This document shows, in pieces, positions 6,405 through 11,401 of a stretch of 13,313 nt of DNA; position 1 is the stretch's first letter, and each line of letters starts with the position of its first letter. A model generated the notes under the pieces. The model saw nothing but the letters and a program-made list of their open reading frames with translations, ran no database searches and had not been told where the DNA came from. A program made the translations under genes and the position numbers. Source of the DNA: DASTCC01 sp035711465 (GTDB lineage: Bacteria > Acidobacteriota > Vicinamibacteria > Vicinamibacterales > SCN-69-37); contig DASTCC010000253.1 of assembly GCA_035711465.1 (NCBI GenBank), positions 1 to 13,313 on the forward strand, written 5' to 3'.

Positions 6405-7130
6405 TTACCTCTTCTTCTTCTTTTTCGCCGGACGGCTCGACTTCGGTGCGGGCCTGGCCTTGGCCGCCGGCTTCGCCTTGGCCGCAGGTCGGGCAGCGGG
6501 CTTGGCGGCCTTCCTGGGCGCCGGTTTCGGGGCGCGCTTGGCGGCCGGCGCGGATTTGGGCGGCGCGGCGGGTTTGGGTGCCGGCGCGGTCTTCGCCGGT
6601 GGCGTGGTCTTCGCCGGCGGCGTAGTCTTCGCCGCTGGCTGGGCCGGCTTGGCCGCGCTCTTCCCTGCCGGCATCGCGGCATTGGACTTGGCCGGCTGCG
6701 ACGCCGCGGCGCTGTCGTGATACATGCGCACCAGATCGAAGCCGTCGAGCACGCCGCGGTACGTCCAGATCTCCGCGACGCGGACGTCGAACGCCTCGCA
6801 GAGCCGCCGGGCGGCATCGTAGTTCGCGACCGGCACGTACAGGTGAAACGGCACCCTGGACTTGCCGAAGTGCACCCACTGCGCCATCGTCTCGAGCTTG
6901 TTCACCGACTCGCCCGATTCGACTTCGACGACGCCGGCGAGCTTCTTCGCCGACGTCAGCACGATGTCCGGGTACAGCGTGATCGCGCCCACCCTGACGG
7001 GAGCCACCTGCTCCTCGCCGAGGTTGACGGCCACGTCGAACTTCTTCTTGCTGTATTTACCCTCGAGATGACGAATCAGCCGATCGTGTTCGAGCTGCTC
7101 TCGGACAGGTCGGACCAGGATGGGCGACAC
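6405..7130 (-). CDS. Possible PD-(D/E)xK-fold protein with histone-H1-like Lys/Ala/Pro tail
   Basis: The 241-residue protein has two parts. Residues 1-140 form a globular domain whose centre, YPDIVLT (53-59) then AGVVEVES (65-72), resembles the core of PD-(D/E)xK nuclease-fold proteins: Asp55, then Glu69-Val-Glu71 on the next strand, where Lys is usual at the third position. A helix with Gln84 and strand FHLYVP (95-100) fit the same fold. This is inference from pattern only; the missing Lys may mean a non-catalytic or altered active site. Residues 145-241 are almost entirely Ala, Lys, Pro and Arg in PAAK/PAKT-like repeats ending in five Lys and an Arg, like histone H1 tails and bacterial H1-like DNA-binding proteins. 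A DNA-associated cytoplasmic role is likely. The start is GTG at 7130 with GGAGG four bases upstream. The next gene begins 7 nt after its stop. The promoter region is shared divergently with the receiver gene at 7280. Confidence 0.8.
   Translation of the reverse strand: MSPILVRPVREQLEHDRLIRHLEGKYSKKKFDVAVNLGEEQVAPVRVGAITLYPDIVLTSAKKLAGVVEVESGESVNKLETMAQWVHFGKSRVPFHLYVPVANYDAARRLCEAFDVRVAEIWTYRGVLDGFDLVRMYHDSAAASQPAKSNAAMPAGKSAAKPAQPAAKTTPPAKTTPPAKTAPAPKPAAPPKSAPAAKRAPKPAPRKAAKPAARPAAKAKPAAKARPAPKSSRPAKKKKKR
6408..6411 (-). promoter_or_regulatory. Ribosome binding site supporting the GTG start at 6397
   Basis: The complement reads GAGG, 10 nt before the GTG, and it overlaps the last codon of the upstream gene. 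This placement favours translational coupling and argues against longer readings of the unknown protein that run back into the upstream gene. Confidence 0.5.
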
Positions 7131-7134
7131 GCAG

Positions 7135-7139
7135 CCTCC
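7135..7139 (-). promoter_or_regulatory. Ribosome binding site for the GTG start at 7130
   Basis: The complement reads GGAGG, a full-strength Shine-Dalgarno core, but only four bases separate it from the GTG. It is the only good initiation signal near the 5' end of this frame. Confidence 0.6.
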
Positions 7140-7168
7140 GCGCCTGTTAGGTCGTCCGCCCGATTCTT

Positions 7169-7181
7169 ATCAACCGTTGAT
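7169..7181. promoter_or_regulatory. Palindrome in the divergent intergenic region
   Basis: ATCAAC and GTTGAT flank a single central base, giving a 13-bp operator-like inverted repeat. It lies 39 nt upstream of the H1-tail gene start and 98 nt upstream of the receiver gene. A regulator could act on either gene. Confidence 0.4.
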
Positions 7182-7195
7182 CGGGCATGGAGATA

Positions 7196-7207
7196 ACGGC
7201 GCGCCGT
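7196..7207. promoter_or_regulatory. Second palindrome in the divergent intergenic region
   Basis: ACGGCGCGCCGT is a perfect 12-bp palindrome flanked by GAT and ATC with one bulged A, giving about 19 bp of near symmetry. It is a possible operator for the receiver-methyltransferase-arginase cluster or a cruciform-forming site. GC-rich short palindromes are also expected by chance, so confidence is low. Confidence 0.35.
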
Positions 7208-7264
7208 ATCGTAGCAGTTTTCCGGGATGTTTCAGAACGTTTCCTTGCCCATCAGCCTTAGTGC

Positions 7265-7270
7265 CATAAT
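7265..7270 (+). promoter_or_regulatory. -10-like element just before the receiver gene start
   Basis: CATAAT lies 9 nt before the ATG at 7280. A start site about 7 nt downstream would leave a leader of only a few bases. There is no Shine-Dalgarno sequence in the interval (TCCGCCTTC), which supports leaderless translation. Possible -35 sequences (TTCCTT at 7241, TTGCCC at 7245) have imperfect spacing. Confidence 0.5.
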
Positions 7271-7279
7271 TCCGCCTTC

Positions 7280-7672
7280 ATGGCGTCCATTCTCATCGTC
7301 GACGACGACCCGACGGTCGGGATGACGTTCGCGCGCATTCTGGAGGGGGAAGGGCACTCCGTAACGCGCGTGGAGACCGCCTCCGACGGCCTTTCCCACC
7401 TCGAGGCCGAGGCGCCGGACGCCGTGATTCTGGACATGCGGATGCCGCTCATGGGCGGCCTCGACTTCCTGCGGAAGATGCGGCGCGACGACCGGCTGTC
7501 GCGCTGCCCGGTCGGGATCGTGACGGGGGACTACTTCCTGAAGGACGACGTGCTCGCCGAGCTCACCCGGCTGGGCGCGTCCGTGCGCTACAAACCTCTG
7601 TGGATGGACGACCTGCGAAGCCTGACGCAGGCGCTGCTCGACGGCGATCCCATCTCGGCCGGTCAGGTCTGA
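7280..7672 (+). CDS. Stand-alone response regulator receiver protein
   Basis: The 130-residue protein is a single CheY-type receiver domain without an output domain. The acidic Mg2+ pocket is Asp8-Asp9-Asp10, the phosphoacceptor is Asp52 (VILDMRMP), the switch Thr is Thr82 (GIVTGDY), and the conserved Lys is Lys105 followed by Pro106. All key residues are present, so it should be phosphorylated by a histidine kinase encoded elsewhere; none is in the window. Output would be through protein-protein contact. A -10-like CATAAT 9 nt upstream and no ribosome binding site suggest a leaderless mRNA. It is the first gene of a + strand cluster: the exported methyltransferase begins 12 nt after its stop. 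The functional link to methyltransferase and arginase is not evident. Confidence 0.93.
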   Translation: MASILIVDDDPTVGMTFARILEGEGHSVTRVETASDGLSHLEAEAPDAVILDMRMPLMGGLDFLRKMRRDDRLSRCPVGIVTGDYFLKDDVLAELTRLGASVRYKPLWMDDLRSLTQALLDGDPISAGQV

Positions 7673-7684
7673 CGGAACCCTTTC

Positions 7685-8344
7685 ATGCGTGCGCCTTTCA
7701 CAGCGCCGGCAGTGGCGCTGGTCATCGCTTCGGCTGCCTGCAACGGCGCGGCCTCCCCGGCGGCGAAGCCGGACGAGGCCGCCATCCAGGCGATCCTGTC
7801 CGGCATCCGCGCGCGCGACGCGGGCCAGCTCGCGGTCTCCGAAGAGGACGGCAGGTTCCTGCGCGTACTCGTCGCGACGCGCGGCACGAAGCGCGCCCTC
7901 GAGATCGGCGCGGCCAGCGGGTACTCGGGGATCTGGATCGGGCTCGGTCTGCGTGAAACCGGCGGCCGGTTGACGACGATCGAGTATGACCCCGCCCGGG
8001 CGAAAGCGGCCGCCGACAACATCCGCCGCGCCGGGCTCGACGACGTCGTGACGGTCATCGAGGGCGATGCGTTCGTCGAGGTGCCGAAGCTCGCGGGCAG
8101 CTTCGACTTCGTGTTTCTGGATGCCTGGAAGCCCGACTACAAGAAGTTCTTCGACGCGACGTTTCCGCGCCTCGATGCGGGCGGCGTGTTCCTCGCGCAC
8201 AACGTCGTCAACAAGCGCGAGGAGATGGGCGACTTTCTCGACGCGATCATGAATCGCCCCGACGCCTGGTCGACGATCGTCGCGCCGTCGTCGGAAGGCA
8301 TCTCGTTGACGTACAAGCGCGGCCCCGCCGGCGCGGGGCGATGA
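7685..8344 (+). CDS. Exported O-methyltransferase-like protein (class I SAM-dependent, COMT-like)
   Basis: The 219-residue protein is a Rossmann methyltransferase of the catechol/caffeoyl-CoA O-methyltransferase type. Motif I is EIGAASGYS (73-81), the acidic SAM-ribose ligand is Glu100 in TTIEYD, and the metal-site strand is FLDAWKPDY (144-152), with Asp146 equivalent to the first metal Asp. At the second metal site the usual Asp-Asn pair reads His172-Asn173 (AHNVV), a substitution that may change metal preference or activity. The N-terminus (residues 1-24) is a hydrophobic export signal. SAAC at 16-19 resembles a weak lipoprotein box with Cys19, although the -3 residue is Ser rather than Leu. 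Export is surprising, because SAM is cytosolic. No downstream start removes the signal without losing the N-terminal helices. It sits 12 nt after the receiver gene and 1 nt before arginase, so the three are likely cotranscribed. The acceptor substrate is unknown. Confidence 0.87.
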   Translation: MRAPFTAPAVALVIASAACNGAASPAAKPDEAAIQAILSGIRARDAGQLAVSEEDGRFLRVLVATRGTKRALEIGAASGYSGIWIGLGLRETGGRLTTIEYDPARAKAAADNIRRAGLDDVVTVIEGDAFVEVPKLAGSFDFVFLDAWKPDYKKFFDATFPRLDAGGVFLAHNVVNKREEMGDFLDAIMNRPDAWSTIVAPSSEGISLTYKRGPAGAGR

Positions 8345-8345
8345 C

Positions 8346-9293
8346 ATGGCGATGACCGAAGCTGCCGACGCCGCCACGGCGACGCCGAGGGCCATTCATC
8401 TCGTCGGCGTCCCGCTCGATCTGGGCGGCGGCCGGCGTGGCGTGGACATGGGGCCGTCGGCCGTGCGGATCGCCGGCATCGGCGAGAAGCTGGCCGCGCT
8501 CGGCCGGCGCGTGGTCGACAAGGGAGATCTGCCGGCGCCGATCCCCGAGACGCAGACGCTTCGCGATCCGAAGAAGAAGTACATCCGCGAGATCGCGCGC
8601 GTCTGTCAGAAGCTCTATCAGCAGGTCTATCAATCGCGTCAGGACGGCGCGCTGCCGATCGTGCTCGGCGGCGATCATTCGCTCGCCGCCGGATCGGTGG
8701 GCGCCACCGCGGACTACGCCGCGTCGCAGGGCGCCGAGATCGGCCTGCTCTGGGTCGACGCGCACGGCGACATGAACACGCCGGCGACGTCGACGAGCGG
8801 CAACGTGCACGGCATGCCGCTCGCGGCACTGCTCGGCCCGGAGCCGGCCGAGCTCTCGAAGATCGGCCTGCGATCGCCGAAGATGCGCGCCGACAAGACG
8901 GTGCTCATCGGCGTCCGCAACCTCGACGATCTCGAGAAGACGCAGATCCGCGAGTCGGGCATCCACGTCTTCACGATGAAGGACATCGACCAGCACGGCA
9001 TCGCGACGGTCATGGAACGCGCGCTCGCCATCGCCGGCGACGGCACCAGCGGCATCCACGTGTCGTTCGATCTCGACGTCTGCGATCCCACGATTGCCCC
9101 GGGCGTCGGCACGCCGGTCAAGGGCGGCCTCGACTACCGCGAGGCGCACATGGTGATGGAGATGACCGCCGATTCGGGGCGGCTCATCGCGCTCGATCTC
9201 GTCGAGGTGAATCCGATTCTCGACATCCAGAACCAGACGGCGATTCTCGCCGCCGAGCTGGCGCTGTCGGCCATGGGGATGAGGATTATCTAA
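8346..9293 (+). CDS. rocF: Arginase (ureohydrolase family)
   Basis: This enzyme should hydrolyse L-arginine to L-ornithine and urea with a two-manganese centre in the cytoplasm. All signature motifs of the ureohydrolase fold are present in the 315-residue protein: GGDHS (108-112, His111), DAHGDMNTP (138-146; Asp138, His140 and Asp142), His155 in NVHGMP, SFDLDVCDP (240-248; Asp242 and Asp244), then APGVGTP and Glu287 in DLVEVNP. The length and N-terminal segment (HLVGVPLDLGGGRRGVDMGPSAVR in parts at 18-41) fit true arginases better than agmatinases, which are generally more divergent there; formiminoglutamase is a less likely alternative. GGGG seven bases upstream supports the ATG at 8346. ATG at 8352 is an alternative two codons on. 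It begins one base after the methyltransferase stop, so translation is probably coupled. No other urea or ornithine genes are in the window. Confidence 0.93.
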   Translation: MAMTEAADAATATPRAIHLVGVPLDLGGGRRGVDMGPSAVRIAGIGEKLAALGRRVVDKGDLPAPIPETQTLRDPKKKYIREIARVCQKLYQQVYQSRQDGALPIVLGGDHSLAAGSVGATADYAASQGAEIGLLWVDAHGDMNTPATSTSGNVHGMPLAALLGPEPAELSKIGLRSPKMRADKTVLIGVRNLDDLEKTQIRESGIHVFTMKDIDQHGIATVMERALAIAGDGTSGIHVSFDLDVCDPTIAPGVGTPVKGGLDYREAHMVMEMTADSGRLIALDLVEVNPILDIQNQTAILAAELALSAMGMRII

Positions 9294-9302
9294 GGCTCAC
9301 GC

Positions 9303-9369
9303 GTGCCTCGTGCGCGGTGCGCCGTGCGACGTGCTGTGCGATGTGCGCCGTGCGTGTGCGACGTGCCGG
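9303..9369. repeat. GTGC-headed heptamer-type degenerate array
   Basis: Ten consecutive units begin GTGC: GTGCCTC, GTGCGCG, GTGCGCC, GTGCGAC, GTGCT, GTGCGAT, GTGCGCC, GTGCGT, GTGCGAC and GTGCCGG. Eight are 7 nt long, one is 5 and one is 6. The array fills the convergent gap between arginase and the small exported protein. The palindrome GCCGGATCCGGC (9365-9376) overlaps its right end and the next gene's stop codon. The period matches the other two arrays, and the GTGC start matches the one at 13224. Confidence 0.75.
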
Positions 9370-9375
9370 ATCCGG

Positions 9376-9786
9376 CTACTTCGCGCGGCCGACGTCGAGG
9401 ACGGCGTCGCGCGTCTGGCCGTTCATCTCCGCCTTTGCGCTCCCCTTCAGCCGTCCGTCGACCAGCTTCAGATCGAAGGCGATTTTCGCGCCGTTGGGTT
9501 CGGCCACCTCGAAGGTGACCGTCGTCACGCCCTTGACCGTCGTGACCTTGCCGTTGGTCAACGGCATCTGACGATCCGGCCGCGGGCCGGCCGTGCCCGT
9601 CAGTTCGGCGCCGCTGTGCTTCAGCACCATGTGCGCCGGATCTTCGTCCGGGCCATTCGATGTGGTGGTGGTAAACGTTCCGGTCCACGTGCCGGTGAGG
9701 TCGGGTGCTTTCGACGTCTGCGACGCGAACAGCGTCGATCCGAGAATCAGGACCGCGCACACGACGACGAGTCTGTGAGATCTCAT
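9376..9786 (-). CDS. Small exported protein of unknown function, beta-rich
   Basis: The 136-residue protein has a clear Sec signal (basic MRSHR, a hydrophobic core to about residue 18, and a probable cleavage near residues 21-22, Ala-Ser). The mature part starts DLTGTWTGTF, and later has LTGTAG and LKGSAKAEMNG, alternating hydrophobic and polar residues as in small lipocalin-like or streptavidin-like beta-barrels. The family is not identified. Similar 'GTW...' exported proteins are frequent in acidobacterial genomes (general knowledge, not checked here). GGGAG six bases upstream fixes the ATG at 9786. Its 3' end faces arginase across a heptamer array, and no partner gene lies downstream on the same strand. 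Its opening 'G-[ST]-W-T' strand resembles the C-terminal domain of the propeller protein at 11402. Confidence 0.85.
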   Translation of the reverse strand: MRSHRLVVVCAVLILGSTLFASQTSKAPDLTGTWTGTFTTTTSNGPDEDPAHMVLKHSGAELTGTAGPRPDRQMPLTNGKVTTVKGVTTVTFEVAEPNGAKIAFDLKLVDGRLKGSAKAEMNGQTRDAVLDVGRAK

Positions 9787-9856
9787 GCGATGCTCCCAGA
9801 CGCTATTACGCGAACCCCCGCGGGAGGTTCACAGTCTGGAATCGAACGAGACCTGA

Positions 9857-9862
9857 TACGAT
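9857..9862 (+). promoter_or_regulatory. Possible -10 element for the tRNA gene
   Basis: TACGAT matches TAnnnT and lies 15 nt before the tRNA 5' end, a distance compatible with a short 5' leader trimmed by RNase P. No good -35 is seen at the expected spacing. The 9787-9877 gap shows nothing else beyond the ribosome binding site of the gene on the other strand and a CCAGAC/GTCTGG distant inverted repeat (9796-9801 and 9834-9839). Confidence 0.3.
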
Positions 9863-9877
9863 CGACCGTTCTCTGAT

Positions 9878-9952
9878 GGGCCGCTAGCTCAGGGGTAGAG
9901 CACCTGGCTTTTAACCAGAGGGTCGGAGGTTCGATTCCTCCGCGGCCCACCA
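9878..9952 (+). tRNA. tRNA-Lys (anticodon UUU), CCA encoded
   Basis: A full cloverleaf can be folded. The acceptor stem is GGGCCGC (9878-9884) with GCGGCCC (9942-9948), and the D stem is GCTC/GAGC. The anticodon stem CCTGG/CCAGA has one outer C/A mismatch and a loop CTTTTAA, so the anticodon is TTT. The T stem is GGAGG/CCTCC around TTCGATT. Discriminator A is followed by genomic CCA. The anticodon reads AAA and AAG lysine codons. The antisense frame over this gene yields the familiar spurious 'GGIEPPTLWLKARCS' peptide and is not a protein gene. Confidence 0.97.
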
Positions 9953-9995
9953 GCCTTCGCTCGCGCTTGCCAAACACTCCGCGAGCTACGGCTGG
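9950..9995. repeat. Imperfect inverted repeat directly after the tRNA
   Basis: CCAGCC (9950-9955) pairs with GGCTGG (9990-9995), and GCTCGCG (9959-9965) pairs with CGCGAGC (9980-9986), around a 14-base loop. The outer arm contains the tRNA's own CCA end. It could be an extragenic palindromic repeat or act in tRNA transcript termination, though no U tract follows. Whether it recurs in the genome cannot be seen here. Confidence 0.55.
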
Positions 9996-10006
9996 CCTGC
10001 CTTCGA

Positions 10007-10858
10007 TCAAAAGTAAATCCCGATCCCGAAGATCGGCCCGTGCAGGGTTTGTTTGAGCGTGAACGTCCGGTTCGCCACGGTATCGTCGAGCTTCAGGTAC
10101 AACAGGCAGTAGCCGGCCGTGATTCCGAAATGCGACCACGGCTTGACGTCGAGACGGACTGAGGCGCCGATGTCAGTGTCGGCGCCGACGCCGAAGCCGC
10201 CGCCTTCGAACGTCGCGTGAAACTCCAGCACTCGCGCGCCTTCCGTATGCCAGGCCAGGCCCACGATCGGATCCCAGACGCCCGGTTCCCGGCGGAACCC
10301 CGTCGTGTTGGCGATCGAGATGTCGTACTGCAGCGCCACGCGCCGCAGGCCGGCCACCGCGTACAAATCACTTACCAGCCGAACGCCGCCGGTCGCATGA
10401 AAGTACACCGCGTCGGCGTCGACCCTCAGGAACGGCGAATCAGGCCGGTCCCCTCCAAATCCGGCCCACAACCCGTCCGCGTCGATCCGGAACCGAGCCT
10501 TTGACGCATAGAAGCCTCCGAAGTAGGCACCGTCGAAACGCCCATCGACGATGTCGCCGCGGCCGCCATCGCCGCCGTCGCCCGGCGGCACCGTCACGTC
10601 GATGCCGATGCCGAACGGAAGCCAGACGTAGACCGGGTAGATGCCCACGTTCCAGTCGTCGTCATCCGCGACCATCGTCGGCGCCGGCGGCGGCTGGGGC
10701 GTCTGGGGCTTGACGATCTTCCACGACGCCAGCCGCGCCGTTCGCAGATCGCGCCCGACGCCGATCGTGGGCACTTGCGCGGCGGCCGGCAGCGCGCCAA
10801 TCGACAGCGCCACGAGTGTCGTCGCCAGATATCGAGTCATCACGGTCACGCTTCGCAC
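10007..10858 (-). CDS. Probable outer-membrane beta-barrel protein of unknown function
   Basis: The 283-residue protein has a Sec signal (hydrophobic stretch ending LPAAAQ, about residues 10-28) and a Pro-rich linker with PPPAPT. The remainder is alternating hydrophobic and polar strands with many aromatic and Gly residues (YPVYVWLPFGIGID, AYFGGFY, DLYAVAGLRRVALQYD, FGITAGYCLLYLKL). It ends GIGIYF, with the C-terminal Phe favoured by the BAM complex. This points to an 8- to 12-stranded outer-membrane barrel. No specific family or substrate is recognised. The GTG at 10858 is preferred because GAGG lies nine bases before it; ATG at 10840 gives a signal peptide six residues shorter and cannot be excluded. 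It starts 32 nt after the stop of the DUF3291 gene on the same strand, so the two are likely cotranscribed, though one is exported and the other cytoplasmic. Confidence 0.8.
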   Translation of the reverse strand: MRSVTVMTRYLATTLVALSIGALPAAAQVPTIGVGRDLRTARLASWKIVKPQTPQPPPAPTMVADDDDWNVGIYPVYVWLPFGIGIDVTVPPGDGGDGGRGDIVDGRFDGAYFGGFYASKARFRIDADGLWAGFGGDRPDSPFLRVDADAVYFHATGGVRLVSDLYAVAGLRRVALQYDISIANTTGFRREPGVWDPIVGLAWHTEGARVLEFHATFEGGGFGVGADTDIGASVRLDVKPWSHFGITAGYCLLYLKLDDTVANRTFTLKQTLHGPIFGIGIYF

Positions 10859-10867
10859 GGTGTCGTC

Positions 10868-10871
10868 CCTC
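10868..10871 (-). promoter_or_regulatory. Ribosome binding site deciding the GTG start at 10858
   Basis: The complement reads GAGG (within GAGGGA), nine bases before the GTG. The ATG six codons inside lacks a comparable sequence, so the GTG is the better start. Confidence 0.5.
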
Positions 10872-10890
10872 AGAAGTGGTCGGTCCGACG

Positions 10891-11343
10891 TTACGCTTCA
10901 CGTAGCGCCGGCTGCGGAAACCTGATCTTGAAAGTGAACGCGTCGGGCGTCGGCCCCAGGCGCGCCAGCGTCGCGAGCTTGGCGCGGCCTTCGTCGACCG
11001 ACGGGACGTGTCCGGCGGGTATCCACCATAGCGCGAATGGCGGATCGATCGGCTCGAACCACTCGCGCCGGCGGCGAAAGACGTCGGCGTGCCCCGACCG
11101 ATACGCGTACTCGAACAGCGTGTCGATCGACGTCCACACCGACATATTGACGATCAGCCGATCGTCGTCGCCGAACGTGACGTACGAGCTCGAGGCGCCC
11201 GAGTCGTCCTTCAGCCGCCACACGAACCCCGGGCTGGCCTCGGCCAGCGCGTTGATCGGATCGAGCGCGGCGACGAAGTCGGCCAGCAGCGGATCGGTCA
11301 GCGGCGCGCGCAGCCGCGCGACGTTGATCTGAGCCAGATGCAC
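10891..11343 (-). CDS. DUF3291 domain-containing protein
   Basis: The 150-residue protein matches the DUF3291 family over its whole length. It opens HLAQINVARLRAPL, then has DPINALAEASPGFVWRLK (28-45), NMSVWTSIDTLFEYAYRS (66-83), RRRREWFEP (89-97), ALWWIPAGHVPSV and the C-terminal GPTPDAFTFKIRFP. The family has a dimeric alpha/beta-barrel-like fold related to antibiotic-biosynthesis monooxygenases; its function is not established, and a small-molecule or heme-linked role is conjecture. No signal peptide is present, so it is cytoplasmic. The start is GTG at 11343, supported by family alignment of VHLAQ rather than by a ribosome binding site, which is absent. It is divergent from the propeller gene across 58 bp and precedes the outer-membrane protein gene by 32 bp on the same strand. 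Confidence 0.92.
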   Translation of the reverse strand: MHLAQINVARLRAPLTDPLLADFVAALDPINALAEASPGFVWRLKDDSGASSSYVTFGDDDRLIVNMSVWTSIDTLFEYAYRSGHADVFRRRREWFEPIDPPFALWWIPAGHVPSVDEGRAKLATLARLGPTPDAFTFKIRFPQPALREA

Positions 11344-11389
11344 GGAGAGAGGCTATCAGCAAAATCACGCCACCTCGCTTCGGCACGCT

Positions 11390-11395
11390 TACAAT
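11390..11395 (+). promoter_or_regulatory. -10-like element just before the propeller gene start
   Basis: TACAAT (five of six matches to TATAAT) ends 6 nt before the ATG at 11402, so transcription would begin at about the start codon itself. The six-base interval GCGCCC holds no Shine-Dalgarno sequence. No convincing -35 hexamer is present at 17 bp. Confidence 0.55.
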
Positions 11396-11401
11396 GCGCC
11401 C

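Noticed and set aside
88..7130. DNA methyltransferase and the nuclease-like gene considered as one restriction-modification system
   Set aside because: They lie about 5.5 kb apart on opposite strands with a receptor and a VWA-family gene between them, and the nuclease assignment is uncertain and lacks the catalytic Lys.
7232..8395. 387-codon - strand frame opposite the receiver and methyltransferase genes
   Set aside because: Composition is typical of antisense frames (Arg/Val/His-rich, no motifs), and both genes on the + strand have complete family motifs.
8247..9149. 300-codon - strand frame opposite arginase
   Set aside because: It mirrors arginase codons and shows no recognisable domain. 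Arginase has all metal ligands.
9878..9995. tRNA-Lys considered as an integration site of a mobile element
   Set aside because: No integrase, no duplicated tRNA 3' end and no phage or plasmid-type genes are seen in the window.
9783..10139. 118-codon - strand frame containing GGIEPPTLWLKARCS
   Set aside because: This peptide is a well-known false protein from the antisense of tRNA genes. It overlaps the tRNA-Lys and the real outer-membrane protein gene.
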